NCBI GenBank assembly: GCA_900323505.1
Contig: OOIN01000012.1
Coordinates: 1,054,001 to 1,118,000 of the forward strand
DNA from: Ustilago trichophora
Lineage: Eukaryota > Basidiomycota > Ustilaginomycetes > Ustilaginales > Ustilaginaceae
DNA: 64,000 nucleotides
Direction of reading: 5' to 3'
Each line of letters starts with the position of its first letter. The stretch's first letter is position 1. Both the position numbers and the translations under genes were made by a program. Below, piece by piece: positions 53,762 through 63,800 of this stretch. The notes under the pieces were generated by a model. The model did no database searches. It saw only the letters and a program-made list of their open reading frames with translations, and was not told the origin of the DNA.

Positions 53762-55008
53762 GTTCGGCGATAGGGCTTGTGAATATTGGGCCGGCTTATC
53801 GCTGGCGAGGTCGTTGGACTCGATCCCATCATCACTCACGACCTCACGGGCTTATATATGTATGCCTGATGCTACATACAGGTGACGATAGATGCTTCGA
53901 GACAGTGCATACCCGGCCAAGTTTGGCATGGGAGCGATACAGCGTATTCGAAGAGCTGGTACAGTCGCCCACAAGCGCCGATGCATTCTCTTAGATTCTC
54001 CTGCTCTTAGACGGGTAGCTTCTAAGAAGCAACGCGGCTCATCAGGCCGACACCGAACGACAACGCAACAGAAAAGCAGATTCGCTGGTACAAGAGCCCA
54101 CCAGTATGGTTGTAGTGCTTAGATTTTGACAGCTTTCGGAACAGCAACTTCCGAAACGCAACGAAGCCAAGTTGTATCGCCCCTGCAGTCTGTTACCTCA
54201 GGATCAATCCGCTGGTCATCAGAAGAAACTGGCGATCAAAAACGCTTGTCTGCGTTGTCACACCCACGATGCTTCAGCTTGTGCATCCAGAAGCAGCAAC
54301 AAAGATTTCGGATGAGTACAGTACGCCCACGCTGATCTCATGCGCACCAGTTCATCGACAGGGGGGCCGGGGATCTCATCAATCCGAGCATACTAGATCA
54401 CCGGAGTATCGCATGCCTGAATACGGTTACGGGCACACCAAGTACTGGACGTCGACAAACCCGCTGACCTCTTCGAAAACCCTAGTTGCACGTTTCCACA
54501 ACACGTCCGAGAGCTGAGATGCCGACCCTGCATCGCAGAATCGGCCTTGAGGTTGTCACATGTGTCGTTGCGACGCCCAATCAAATCTGCTGCGGTCTAA
54601 TCTGATGCATCGACAGAATAGTCACCTGTCTGATTCACCCCTAATCCAATCCCAATGCTTCGGCGTCACCGTCCGCAGCGATCGCCGTTGGTCACCGTCT
54701 ACCGTGCGAATGATGACGCTGACAATCGGACAGCAGGCCTCAAAGTCAGCCTGATACATGAGTGAGCGGGCGGAGTCAGGGAAGGCAATCGACGATCACA
54801 CCGGTCGTTGTCTATCTGAAGTGCGACTTGTACTTCTTCAACAGGCGCCACACAGATCTGATCCGAATGAATTCATTACGTGGCGGTGAAAGAAGCAGTG
54901 GGGTATATCGTAGCGCAAGCGAGTCTGACGTGTGGCTGCATTGTCCATTTCTGCATGAAATAATCTAGAGTGTAGGGGTGAAGAAGGGGATCTCGAGGAC
55001 GCAGGAAC
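53762..55008. other. Spacer between polygalacturonase and TLC gene
   Basis: About 1.25 kb carrying the polygalacturonase promoter. A GTACAGTACG word at 54316 is noted. No gene is supported. Confidence 0.55.
53852..53860 (-). promoter_or_regulatory. TATA box of the polygalacturonase
   Basis: CATATATAAG on the minus strand is about 90 bases before the chosen start codon. It supports the shorter protein start. Confidence 0.55.
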
Positions 55009-56766
55009 TTACTCAAACACGACGAAGTCGCTTCGGGCCACCTCCATCCGACGACGGATCTGGCCGACGATGCGCCTTCGACGTCCACCCTGCGCCACTT
55101 GCTCCACGGGGAACTCGCGAATCTCGTGGTTCCGCCCATAGAAGTCCGGTGGCAAGTACTTGACGAGCGAACTAAAGTCGAGCGAGAGAAGCGTTCTGTC
55201 AATGCCGGTGGGTCGCATATCGCCAGCGCCTGCGACAGCACCATCGGCGAAAGTGGTGATCACATTCCCGTCTTGAGAGGTGACGGCCTTGACACCATCG
55301 GCGTCTCGTCCGTTGATGGCCGTTCTGACGGCACGCAAAACTGCACGACGGATGCGTGAGCGCTGTGCCTGAAGATAGCGGCGCGCACGAGATTCCGTCA
55401 TGGCCGAGTGGGCTGTAGACGAGGCGATCGAGTCCGAGTCCGCCTCCTCGTACTCTTCCGAGGACTCGTCCGTTGTATACGAAGGAATGCGGCCGGCCGC
55501 TCGCAACCCTTTGGGCCGCATGCCGGCTTCCTCCTCAAATTGACGCCGCCAGCTGGCAGGAGCGTTGATCCAGACCTTGCGCACTGCATCCGCTACAAGT
55601 CGACGCGCCCGGTCACTCGATTCGGCAGGAGATCGAATCGCCAGGAAAGGCTCTGTGTCATCCGGTCCAGCGCCATCTGGTGCGACGGGGGCAGTGAAAA
55701 CCGAAGTTGAGTTGATGTAGTTGGGGTTGAGCGTCCTGGATAAGAGTGGATGAGCGATGGCCGTCTCGCGATCTCCATGCTGACCACGGCGACGTTTGGG
55801 CAAAAGAAGGTTGACGGGTGGACGTGCGACAGAGGCAGCACGAGCAAACGCTGCGTGAACGGGGCCTGTGGCACCAAAATTGGCAGTCGCGGGAGTAGCA
55901 CCAGCACCAGGAGTCACGGCAGGCGTGTTGACTGCGCTGCTTGTGTCGGGGGCCGGAAGACCGTTGAATAGCTGGCCTGCCGCTGAAGCAAGCGAAGCCT
56001 TCTCCTTGGCAACCTGAGCGGCTTCAAGCTTCCTCTTGTGCATGCGACGTCGAATACTGCAGATGCACTTGTAACCCCACCAAATGTGCATTGGGTAGGT
56101 AGCGACCAAACTGATGGTTGGTCCCCAGCTGCCGTTGATGCCGGGCGCGCTGCGGCCGTGTTCAGACACGCTGGAGATGAGCAGGGCGAGGTGGTAGAAG
56201 ACGCGCGTGGCGAAAAAAGTGACGGTGAATGCCATGTTGGACCGGAGCGGGGGGTAGATTGAGGCGACGCCCATGATGAGCGTCGGCAGCTCAAAGATGG
56301 CAGCTGCGGCTGCGATATGTGCCCAACCTTTGTGAACCCAGAAGGAGAACAAGAAGGTATAGGCGATGTGGTGGATCCAGCCGGAGGAGAGATTGATCAA
56401 CTTGCGGTAATAGATGGAGCCAAGGGTGAGATCCGATAAGAGATATGCCACGAAGAAGGCGGCAAGCGGTTCGGCGACCGTCTTGGTCCTGGGTCGGAGC
56501 GAGTGAAGGTCGAAGCCGCCGAGAAGGAGGTCGTAGAGGTAGGGCAGACTGGCCACGCACATGACGAAGCTGGCGAGGGTAGTAAGGATCCAGCATCGTT
56601 TTTTGAGCATCTCCTTGCTGTCCCCTTTGAGCCAGGAGTGGGAGAGCCCATGAAAGATGGCATGCTGAATAACAAGAGAAGCGTAAAAGATGGTGTGTAG
56701 CCGGGTCGACGCCAGAGCGGATGTTTCTGGCAGGACAAAGTGGTCCGCAAATACGAACTGCGACAT
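55009..56766 (-). CDS. TLC-domain multipass membrane protein (TMEM56/TLCD4-like)
   Basis: Membrane protein with a TRAM-LAG1-CLN8 domain in the N-terminal half. The product is 585 residues from the Met at 56766 (MSQFVFADHFVLPE); an in-frame Met at 56847 is possible. Hydrophobic segments include HTIFYASLVIQHAIFHGLSH, WILTTLASFVMCVASLPYLYDLL, AAFFVAYLLSDLTLGSIYY, WIHHIAYTFLFSFWVHKGW and AFTVTFFATRVFYHLALLISS. The paired HH in SGWIHHIAY is typical of TLC domains. The C-terminal 300 residues are Ala/Arg/Ser-rich with an acidic patch (TDESSEEYEEADSDS) and are unlike known relatives. Lag-motif residues for ceramide synthase are not evident, so I do not call it a ceramide synthase. The stop codon overlaps a perfect GTAAGT donor (see findings), so the C-terminus may differ. 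Confidence 0.8.
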   Translation of the reverse strand: MSQFVFADHFVLPETSALASTRLHTIFYASLVIQHAIFHGLSHSWLKGDSKEMLKKRCWILTTLASFVMCVASLPYLYDLLLGGFDLHSLRPRTKTVAEPLAAFFVAYLLSDLTLGSIYYRKLINLSSGWIHHIAYTFLFSFWVHKGWAHIAAAAAIFELPTLIMGVASIYPPLRSNMAFTVTFFATRVFYHLALLISSVSEHGRSAPGINGSWGPTISLVATYPMHIWWGYKCICSIRRRMHKRKLEAAQVAKEKASLASAAGQLFNGLPAPDTSSAVNTPAVTPGAGATPATANFGATGPVHAAFARAASVARPPVNLLLPKRRRGQHGDRETAIAHPLLSRTLNPNYINSTSVFTAPVAPDGAGPDDTEPFLAIRSPAESSDRARRLVADAVRKVWINAPASWRRQFEEEAGMRPKGLRAAGRIPSYTTDESSEEYEEADSDSIASSTAHSAMTESRARRYLQAQRSRIRRAVLRAVRTAINGRDADGVKAVTSQDGNVITTFADGAVAGAGDMRPTGIDRTLLSLDFSSLVKYLPPDFYGRNHEIREFPVEQVAQGGRRRRIVGQIRRRMEVARSDFVVFE

Positions 56767-57661
56767 GACGGTGATGAGGCGTGTTGTAGGTAGATGGAGC
56801 AAAATATGTCGAGGTGAAGGTGAAGCGCCAGGAGCAGATTCCTGCAAGCTGTCAGAGAGTCTCTAGTGACGCATCGAGTGCCGGGACCTCGATGTATAGA
56901 GCAATCTATCTGGCGATCGAGGCAGGAGACGAAAGAAGCCAAAGGTGTACGGATGACGGCCTACGATGGACATCTAAAGTGAAGCAAACGTCGGGTTGCC
57001 TTGCGTCGTGGTGGTCACCTGTTGCGTGTGCGTGTGTATGTGTGAAGGATGGGACGAGGATACCAAGCAAAAGACGAAGGGGTTTGAGCGGATTAGGGGC
57101 GAATTGGGCAAAACAAAGTCGAGAACGTGCTCACGTTTGCTTGAATTCGGTAAACACCTCAACTTGCACACTCTCTCACCGTTTCGGCTTTCCCTCTCGG
57201 CATTGCGGGGTGCGTCTGGCAACCTTTTTTTGCCACCTCAGCTGCTGTGCTGTTGCTCTTGGGCGCGCTAATTTGCCGTCCACGTTCTCAGGGTCCAATG
57301 CGTCATGTCTCGCTGTGACCTCTTTGAATCAATTCGGCCGCATCTGTCAGATCGGGATCCCGATCACGAGGGGGATAGAGGTCTTGAGACGCTTCGTCGA
57401 GTTGATCCATCTGACGAGCAACACCATCTCACCTGTTCTCTTTCGTGTCTCTGGGCATGTGTGCGTGAGATGGATGTAAATACTCTGATTCTTCATGATG
57501 ACAACGCCCGTCGGGAATACGCGGAAACACACAGTTAGACAGTACAGGTCAGAAATTGGAGGATTCAGGCTGAGAGTCATGGGGCGTGATGAGATTGATT
57601 TCATCGGGAATACAGCTACAAGCAACAAGGTGTTTCAATTCAGTTCCAACTGGGTCTCGGT
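56767..57661. other. Spacer between TLC gene and ALDH
   Basis: About 890 bases with the TLC-gene promoter and the ALDH 3' flank. No gene is supported. Confidence 0.55.
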
Positions 57662-59155
57662 TTAGATGGGAGGAGGGACGCTGAGGTTGACGTGGACGGC
57701 CTTGATGTTGGTGTAGTTGGCCAGCGCGTACTCGCCGAGCTCTCGGCCAATACCAGAAGCCTTGTAACCACCGAAGGGCACCTGGGGGTTGAGCTGGTTG
57801 TAGTTGTTGACCCAGACGGTACCGGCCTTGAGCTTGTGGGCGGTTTCGAGCGCACGGCTGATGTCGCGGCTGAAGACGGCGGCGGCAAGACCGTAGATCG
57901 AGTCGTTGGCAATGCGGATGAGGTCCTTCTCATCCTTGAACTTGGAAACGACGACGACGGGGCCGAAGATCTCCTCCTTGGCAATCTTGGCATCGTGAGG
58001 AACATCGGTGAAGATGGTGGGTTCGATAAAGTAACCCTCGTTGCCCTTACGCACACCACCGAGGTGGAGGTTGGCATCCTTCTTACCAGACTCGATGTAC
58101 TCCATGATACGGTCGTACTGGAGCTGCGAGACCTGAGGACCCTGGAAGGTGTTCTCCGAGAAGGGGTCACCGACCTGAAGAGCTTTGCAGTAGGCAGTCA
58201 TTTTCTCCATAAAGGCATCGTAGATGTCCTCCTCGACATAGATACGCGAACCGGCACAGCAGCACTGACCGTGGTTAAACATGATACCAAAGGCGGACCA
58301 TCGGACGGCCTGGTCGAGGTCGGCGTCCTTGAAGATGATGTTGGGCGACTTGCCGCCAAGCTCGAGGGTGACCTTCTTGAGATTGGTGGAAGCGGCAGCC
58401 TTCATAATGTTGCGGCCGACCAGGGTAGAACCGGTGAAGGCGATCTTGTCAATGTCCATGTGCTGCGAGATGGCGGCACCGGCGACGGGACCGAAACCGG
58501 AGATGACGTTGACGACACCAGGAGGGAAGCCGGCCTCGACGATGAGCTCGCACATCTTGATGGCCGAGAGAGGAGTCTGCTCGGCGGTCTTGAGAACGAT
58601 GGTGTTACCAGTGGCAAGCGCAGGACCGAGCTTCCAGGCAAACATGAGAAGGGGGAAGTTCCAGGGAATGATCTGACCGCAGACACCGATGGGCTCGTGA
58701 CGGGTATAGTTGAGACGCTTGTTGTCAACCTCGATGACCTTGCCGTGGTTCTTGTCAGCCCAGCCACCGTAGTAGCGCAGGTTGGCAGCGACAGCAGAGA
58801 CATCAAAGCCCTTGGCAATGGAGAAAGCCTTGCCGTTGTCGAGCGACTCGATGGCGGCAAGCTCATCAATGTTCTTCTCGACCAGCTCGGCGAGCTTGAT
58901 CAGGAGACGGCCACGAGCGTCACCAGGAGTGTTCTCACCCCAAACGGTCTCGAAAGCCTCTCGAGCCGCCTTGACGGCGAGATCGACATCCTTGGCAGAA
59001 GCTTCGGCGACTTGACCGATCTCCTTACCAGTGGAAGGGTTGACGGTGGCGAAAGTCTTGCCATCGAGAGCAGGGACGAATTTGTTGTTAATGAAGAGGT
59101 CGGCCTGGATGGTGGTCTTGATCCCGTTGGGGAGATCGAGGTTGAGAGTTGGCAT
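57662..59155 (-). CDS. NAD(P)-dependent aldehyde dehydrogenase
   Basis: Oxidises aldehydes to acids. The product is 497 residues in one exon, the standard length of class 1/2 ALDHs. Key sites are the catalytic Cys in HGQCCCAGSRIYVEE near residue 298, the general-base Glu in TLELGGKSPN near 264, the cofactor glycine motif FTGSTLVGRNIM, and IPWNFPLLMFAWKLGPALATGN. EEIFGPVVVV and NNYNQLNPQVPFGGYKASGIGRELG close the fold. There is no targeting peptide, so it is probably cytosolic. U. maydis has the ALDHs Iad1 and Iad2, which make indole-3-acetic acid; Iad1 is of this length, so orthology is possible but unproven. A 27-C tract lies 16 bases before the ATG and a TATA-like box about 90 bases before it. 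Confidence 0.93.
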   Translation of the reverse strand: MPTLNLDLPNGIKTTIQADLFINNKFVPALDGKTFATVNPSTGKEIGQVAEASAKDVDLAVKAAREAFETVWGENTPGDARGRLLIKLAELVEKNIDELAAIESLDNGKAFSIAKGFDVSAVAANLRYYGGWADKNHGKVIEVDNKRLNYTRHEPIGVCGQIIPWNFPLLMFAWKLGPALATGNTIVLKTAEQTPLSAIKMCELIVEAGFPPGVVNVISGFGPVAGAAISQHMDIDKIAFTGSTLVGRNIMKAAASTNLKKVTLELGGKSPNIIFKDADLDQAVRWSAFGIMFNHGQCCCAGSRIYVEEDIYDAFMEKMTAYCKALQVGDPFSENTFQGPQVSQLQYDRIMEYIESGKKDANLHLGGVRKGNEGYFIEPTIFTDVPHDAKIAKEEIFGPVVVVSKFKDEKDLIRIANDSIYGLAAAVFSRDISRALETAHKLKAGTVWVNNYNQLNPQVPFGGYKASGIGRELGEYALANYTNIKAVHVNLSVPPPI

Positions 59156-59171
59156 GTTGGACTGGTTATGC

Positions 59172-59198
59172 GGGGGGGGGGGGGGGGGGGGGGGGGGG
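59172..59198 (+). repeat. G27 homopolymer (C27 in the ALDH leader)
   Basis: Twenty-seven consecutive G on the plus strand, read as C27 in the ALDH sense direction and ending 16 bases before the ATG. The exact count may be affected by sequencing. Confidence 0.9.
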
Positions 59199-60825
59199 TT
59201 AGTGGGAGAGATACGGTCAGTTCACATTTCGATCCGCAGTGGTTATATATGCCGAGCGGCTCAACTCAGCCAAGTCTTCCAACTGCGGGGCAAAAGCGAC
59301 ACGGCTAATTCGCTGTCCTCTGTCCTGGTGGGGTTACGCTGCCGCAAGACCGAGATAGAGTGTTGGGATTGTGGCAGCTGCATCAGGTGACAGCGAAGTG
59401 GTGCGTGGGCGGACTGAGTGGAATGTCGGCCAAGAGCCGCAGGGTGCAACGGCCAGACCGGCCATTCTCTCTGGTCTCTCTGTGTCGCAAGCGAACGGGC
59501 CAACGACGTCGGCCTTTTCGCTTCCGTCTCGCTGACACGGCACGTCGACTTGACCGTCGTTCGTCCACTTTGAACCTTAAGCTAAGGCCAACTTGAAAAG
59601 AATCGCAAATTGGTCTCGATCCAACGCCACACTAACTAACCGGCTTTTACGACCTTGACGGTCATGCGCTCTCAAGGAATTTTTTGGAGCTCCCCTCCCT
59701 CTCTACTGTACTACACTTCAGCGGTGGCGACGGATCCAAGTTGAAGGATCTCATTCTTTCATTCCAAGGTGCACCTACAGTAATGCTGACTGCCGCATCT
59801 TTATGAAACCAAGCGTGTGCGTGTGTAAGTATAGTACACACTAATAGACATCTGGTGTATTGTACAGGGTCAAGCGAATCTTGCGCGCATTTTTATGCTT
59901 CCTTTGGCGATCCAAGCTAACGTCAAAGGTCTCTTGAAAGGAAACGACGGCAAGCACATCCTCTCAAGCAGAGAGTCGCTCTTGACCAATCGCTTAGACC
60001 AAAAGCGGGGTAAAGATGCACAGGCCGTCTCCTTGGTTAACAATTTCTGGCCGTGGCCCGCATCAGATCAACCATTTTTGGGTCACGAGGTTGACACGGC
60101 AGAGAAGTGTGTCTCACCCCACACCTTTTGCCTCCACGCATGCCCCCTTTGCCTCCCTCGTTCTCGAGCCTTCTTCTTTGACCTGTCACGCCTTTGATCA
60201 ACCGATGGTCTAACGGTGATTTACCCGTCTTTTCCACGAGTCGACTTGGCTAGCTTTTGGTTCTGGCGGTTAGCGGGCGGCTGCTGTTCTCTGCACCAGC
60301 TTGTCGGCTTCCAGCAACACCGCTGTCTTTCTGTGCGCCAAGGTGCGTGCGTGCGTGCATGTGAGTGTGTCACCGACAAACGCCAGTGCGTAAATAAGCG
60401 ACTATGGACCACTCGACTTACTTTCCCCTCGCCAAGGAAGAGAAAAAGAGAGAGAGGAGAGAAAGAGGAGGAAAGAGAGAGTGTGTTTCGCTTACAAAGG
60501 ATGATGTTTCTGCTGTCTCCAAATCGTGGCCAAAACCCCCAATGCGCTGATTCCGAGATCCGAAATTGTCAAACGAACCCTTAACTCAGCGTTATCCACC
60601 AGCGCTTTGACCTGACTCTAGCTTGTGTACCATCACCATCATCCCGCAATCGATAGCAAGCAGCCACAATCACAATCACAACCACAACAAAACGGTGGCA
60701 TGCATCTACGTTGCGGTATCAGCTCTGGACGACGTTGACCGTTGTTGCGCAGCTTCAGGTTGGTCGCATTCTATCAACGTGGTCAAAACACCAACCGCAA
60801 CGCTAATGCCGATGCCAACACCAAA
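59199..60825. other. Divergent promoter spacer, ALDH/ATPase-like gene
   Basis: About 1.6 kb with no supported gene. GA-rich sequence lies at about 60430-60485 and CACAATCACAATCACAACCAC-type repeats near 60665. Confidence 0.55.
59243..59250 (-). promoter_or_regulatory. TATA-like box of the ALDH gene
   Basis: ATATATAACC on the minus strand, about 88 bases before the ALDH start; the C27 tract would then lie in the transcribed leader. Confidence 0.5.
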
Positions 60826-63800
60826 ATGTCGATTCAAGAATGCCACATTAGCGCGACTCTGCAGCCATTGGTAGAATCTTTTTACTATGGCAACTGTATC
60901 AAGACGCTCTTCTCGCCTCTCGGCATCATTGATTACAAGGCCACGGAAGAGGAACGTATTTCCAGCGCCCAACACATCATTGACGCACTGCACAAGCTAT
61001 TCAACAAGCTCCAACCGACCGAATCTTGCCCACATCTTGACCTCGAGCGCCCCAGTCCAACAGTCAAGGCGACACAATTCACCGACTGTCCTGCCGCACA
61101 CTTGTGGCGCCGCAACAGCCGGCTCCAGCCAAGCAAAAACGGCGACGCTCTGGTCAAGGCAGTCGACGCCAAGCCGTCTCTCTTCTCAGACGTGCTGGAA
61201 ATTCAAGGCTTGAGCGACCAAGACAAGCTCATCAACATATCTCTCCGTCTCATTCCGCTCGTATTCCACCACGTCCCTGACGTCGACGTCGACCGCAACC
61301 TCAAGATTAACCCTAGCTGGCAAGTTCGTGTCGACTTCAAGCGCCCCTTTTACGGCCAGGCAGTTGATTCCTTGATCACCTACACAAATGAATGCTACAA
61401 GTTTGCATCCAAGAATAACGACAAAATCTACGCCAAGACCTTTCCCATCCTCCAATCCTCTGGCACCGGCAAAACCAAGCTCGCCGTCCAGCTCTCTGCC
61501 CAGCGTCCAGGCTTTCTTGTCTGTCTCCGAGACCCAACCCAAAAAAAGGGCTCGGGCACCGTCTCGTTCCCCCCGAACGACCAAAGTGCCTACGACTATT
61601 TCAGCTGCCTCCTCGACAATGACAACGTCGCAGTTTTTGGTACCGACGCCGCCGAAACCAGCGACGAGTTCAAGAATCTCCAACGACACGAACGTATTGC
61701 TGCATGGCTTGGCGCATATCTCAAGGTTCTTGCCGACGAAATCCAAAGCAGGATGAATCGCAGCGGCTGCTTTGCCACCAAAAACCGTGCCAAAGCACAC
61801 AGGGAAGAGCACAAGTCCCTTGAAGATTGCTGGAACAGTCTTGTCTACTCGCTAGCACTCGATATTCACAATGGTCCTGACTTCATCACCGACTATTCGT
61901 TCAAGAAAGGTGACCTCCTTCGCATCTCACTTTGCGACAAGAGTAGTCTGACACCAACCGCTTCCAGTGCCGCCAAGCTTGCTGGCCAAGTCTTCGACGT
62001 TGCCTCGTCGCCATCGACTGGCCGCCCAGCAACTTCGCCGTACCGCACCTCACTTCTCAACAAGATTGACGAGATTGCCAGAAGCCACTTTGATCCGCAC
62101 AAGAATGCACCAAAGGATGCGACTCAGGAAACCACGACCTGTGATTCGACGGAGCATGAGACTGAGCACCAGACAGGCATCACAAATAACATGGCCAATG
62201 CTTCTGCCAAAGATCAGGATCCGGTCCGGTACGCCCAGTATGCGTCTGCGAAGTACATCTTCAATGATCTCAGGCGTCTTGAAACTCTTCTTCCCAAGCC
62301 CTTGAAACAAAAGCACTACTTCTTTCTCTGCCTTGACGAGGTTGCGGGCTTCCAGGCGCTCCTGCCCATTTTCCGTCGCCTTTGGCGAGAAAGCAATCCG
62401 CAATGCACCTGGCTCTACTTTGTCGACACTGACTCCAACATCGCACATCTTGCGGGTCAAGAAGCTGGAAAAGCTTCTCTTCGACTTGACGACGCAGACA
62501 CCGGTCACCTCCTTCTTCCACCCTTCATCTATCTGCCTTTCGATGTCGCGTTTGTTCCCAAAAAGAACGACTACAAGCAAAGGTTGTTGGATGGGCGCCT
62601 CACGCACGATCATCTTGTCGACCTCATCCGGCTATTTGGACGTCCGCTGTGGTCGACGGGCCTCTACAGTGACCTTTGGAAACCTGATCTCAGCCCAAGC
62701 CTGTACCGCCCGAATCTCGGCAACATTCTGCTCAAGTTGCTGCCTGAACGCATCAACGACTCGGAAAAGTGGCCGGAACCGGACGCATATAACCACCATG
62801 CCTGCGTATTCTCCCTTCTGGGACAACGCCTGCCACTCTTGTTTGTTGGCCACCAAAACACCCGCATCTCGACCAGTGTGCCTGAGCGCCAGCCCAACGC
62901 CAATCGCAACCGTTCCGAGACGAGCCGCAGTACTCAACAAGACCTCGTCTCGCATCATCTACGTATAGTCAGCGAGTTGTATAACACCGACTTTTTCCGA
63001 ACATCTAGCCCCTCGGAACCTGCGCTAGCCCTTGCCGCCGCCTCGCTCTTTCGAGGCGACTCTGCCGATGCCGTCGAAAAGTGCATCGAAAGGTGGAGCA
63101 CGGCGATCCGGGTGCTTGCAGATACGCACCGCAGCGCTGGCATCATGTTGGGAGAAGAGGGCGAGGAATGCGTACGACTGCTGTGCAACCTAGCTGCCGA
63201 TCTAGTCGCGGCCGCCGCTGTAGAGTCGACCCTCCAACAGTCCACCCAAGATACGCTGTTCAGCAAGCAACTCGACATTTTCGTCGCGCAGAGCAAGTAC
63301 ATCTGTCTCAAGGACTGGCTCGAGTGCCTCGTTGGACCGAAAAGCCTGAGGCAAGACCTGTGCTCCTGGTCGGCAGAGTACTACATCAACTTCACGCATT
63401 GGATGAGATTGAGAGGCACTCTCCAGCCGGGTCACCTGGATCCAATGTTGCTGGCTGAGCACTGGATGCGACAGGCTGCCTTTTACGGCCAGCTGGGACA
63501 GCCGCAATGGGGCCTCGTCATACCAATTTACCACTCGCCTGGCCATGCGCCGCGCGGCGAAGAGCCTATCAATCCTAATCGATTTTCTTACGTGGCGCTG
63601 CAGGTCAAGAATCGGAACGGCGAAGGCCAGGTTACCAAATTCTTTGGACCTTGTCACTGGCTATGCACCAGTTCCATCGACGACCAAACCACGCCATCCT
63701 CCCAAATGACCACACAGGCAACCTGCCTTGAAATCTTTCTCGACTTGCGTGCCCCTGCAGAAGTCACATACGAGGACCTGGGGATCAAAGAGGGCAATGT

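Noticed and set aside
57692..59308. 538-codon open frame antisense to ALDH
   Set aside because: Asp/Glu/Leu/Val-rich shadow translation of a strongly biased gene; the sense strand is a complete ALDH.
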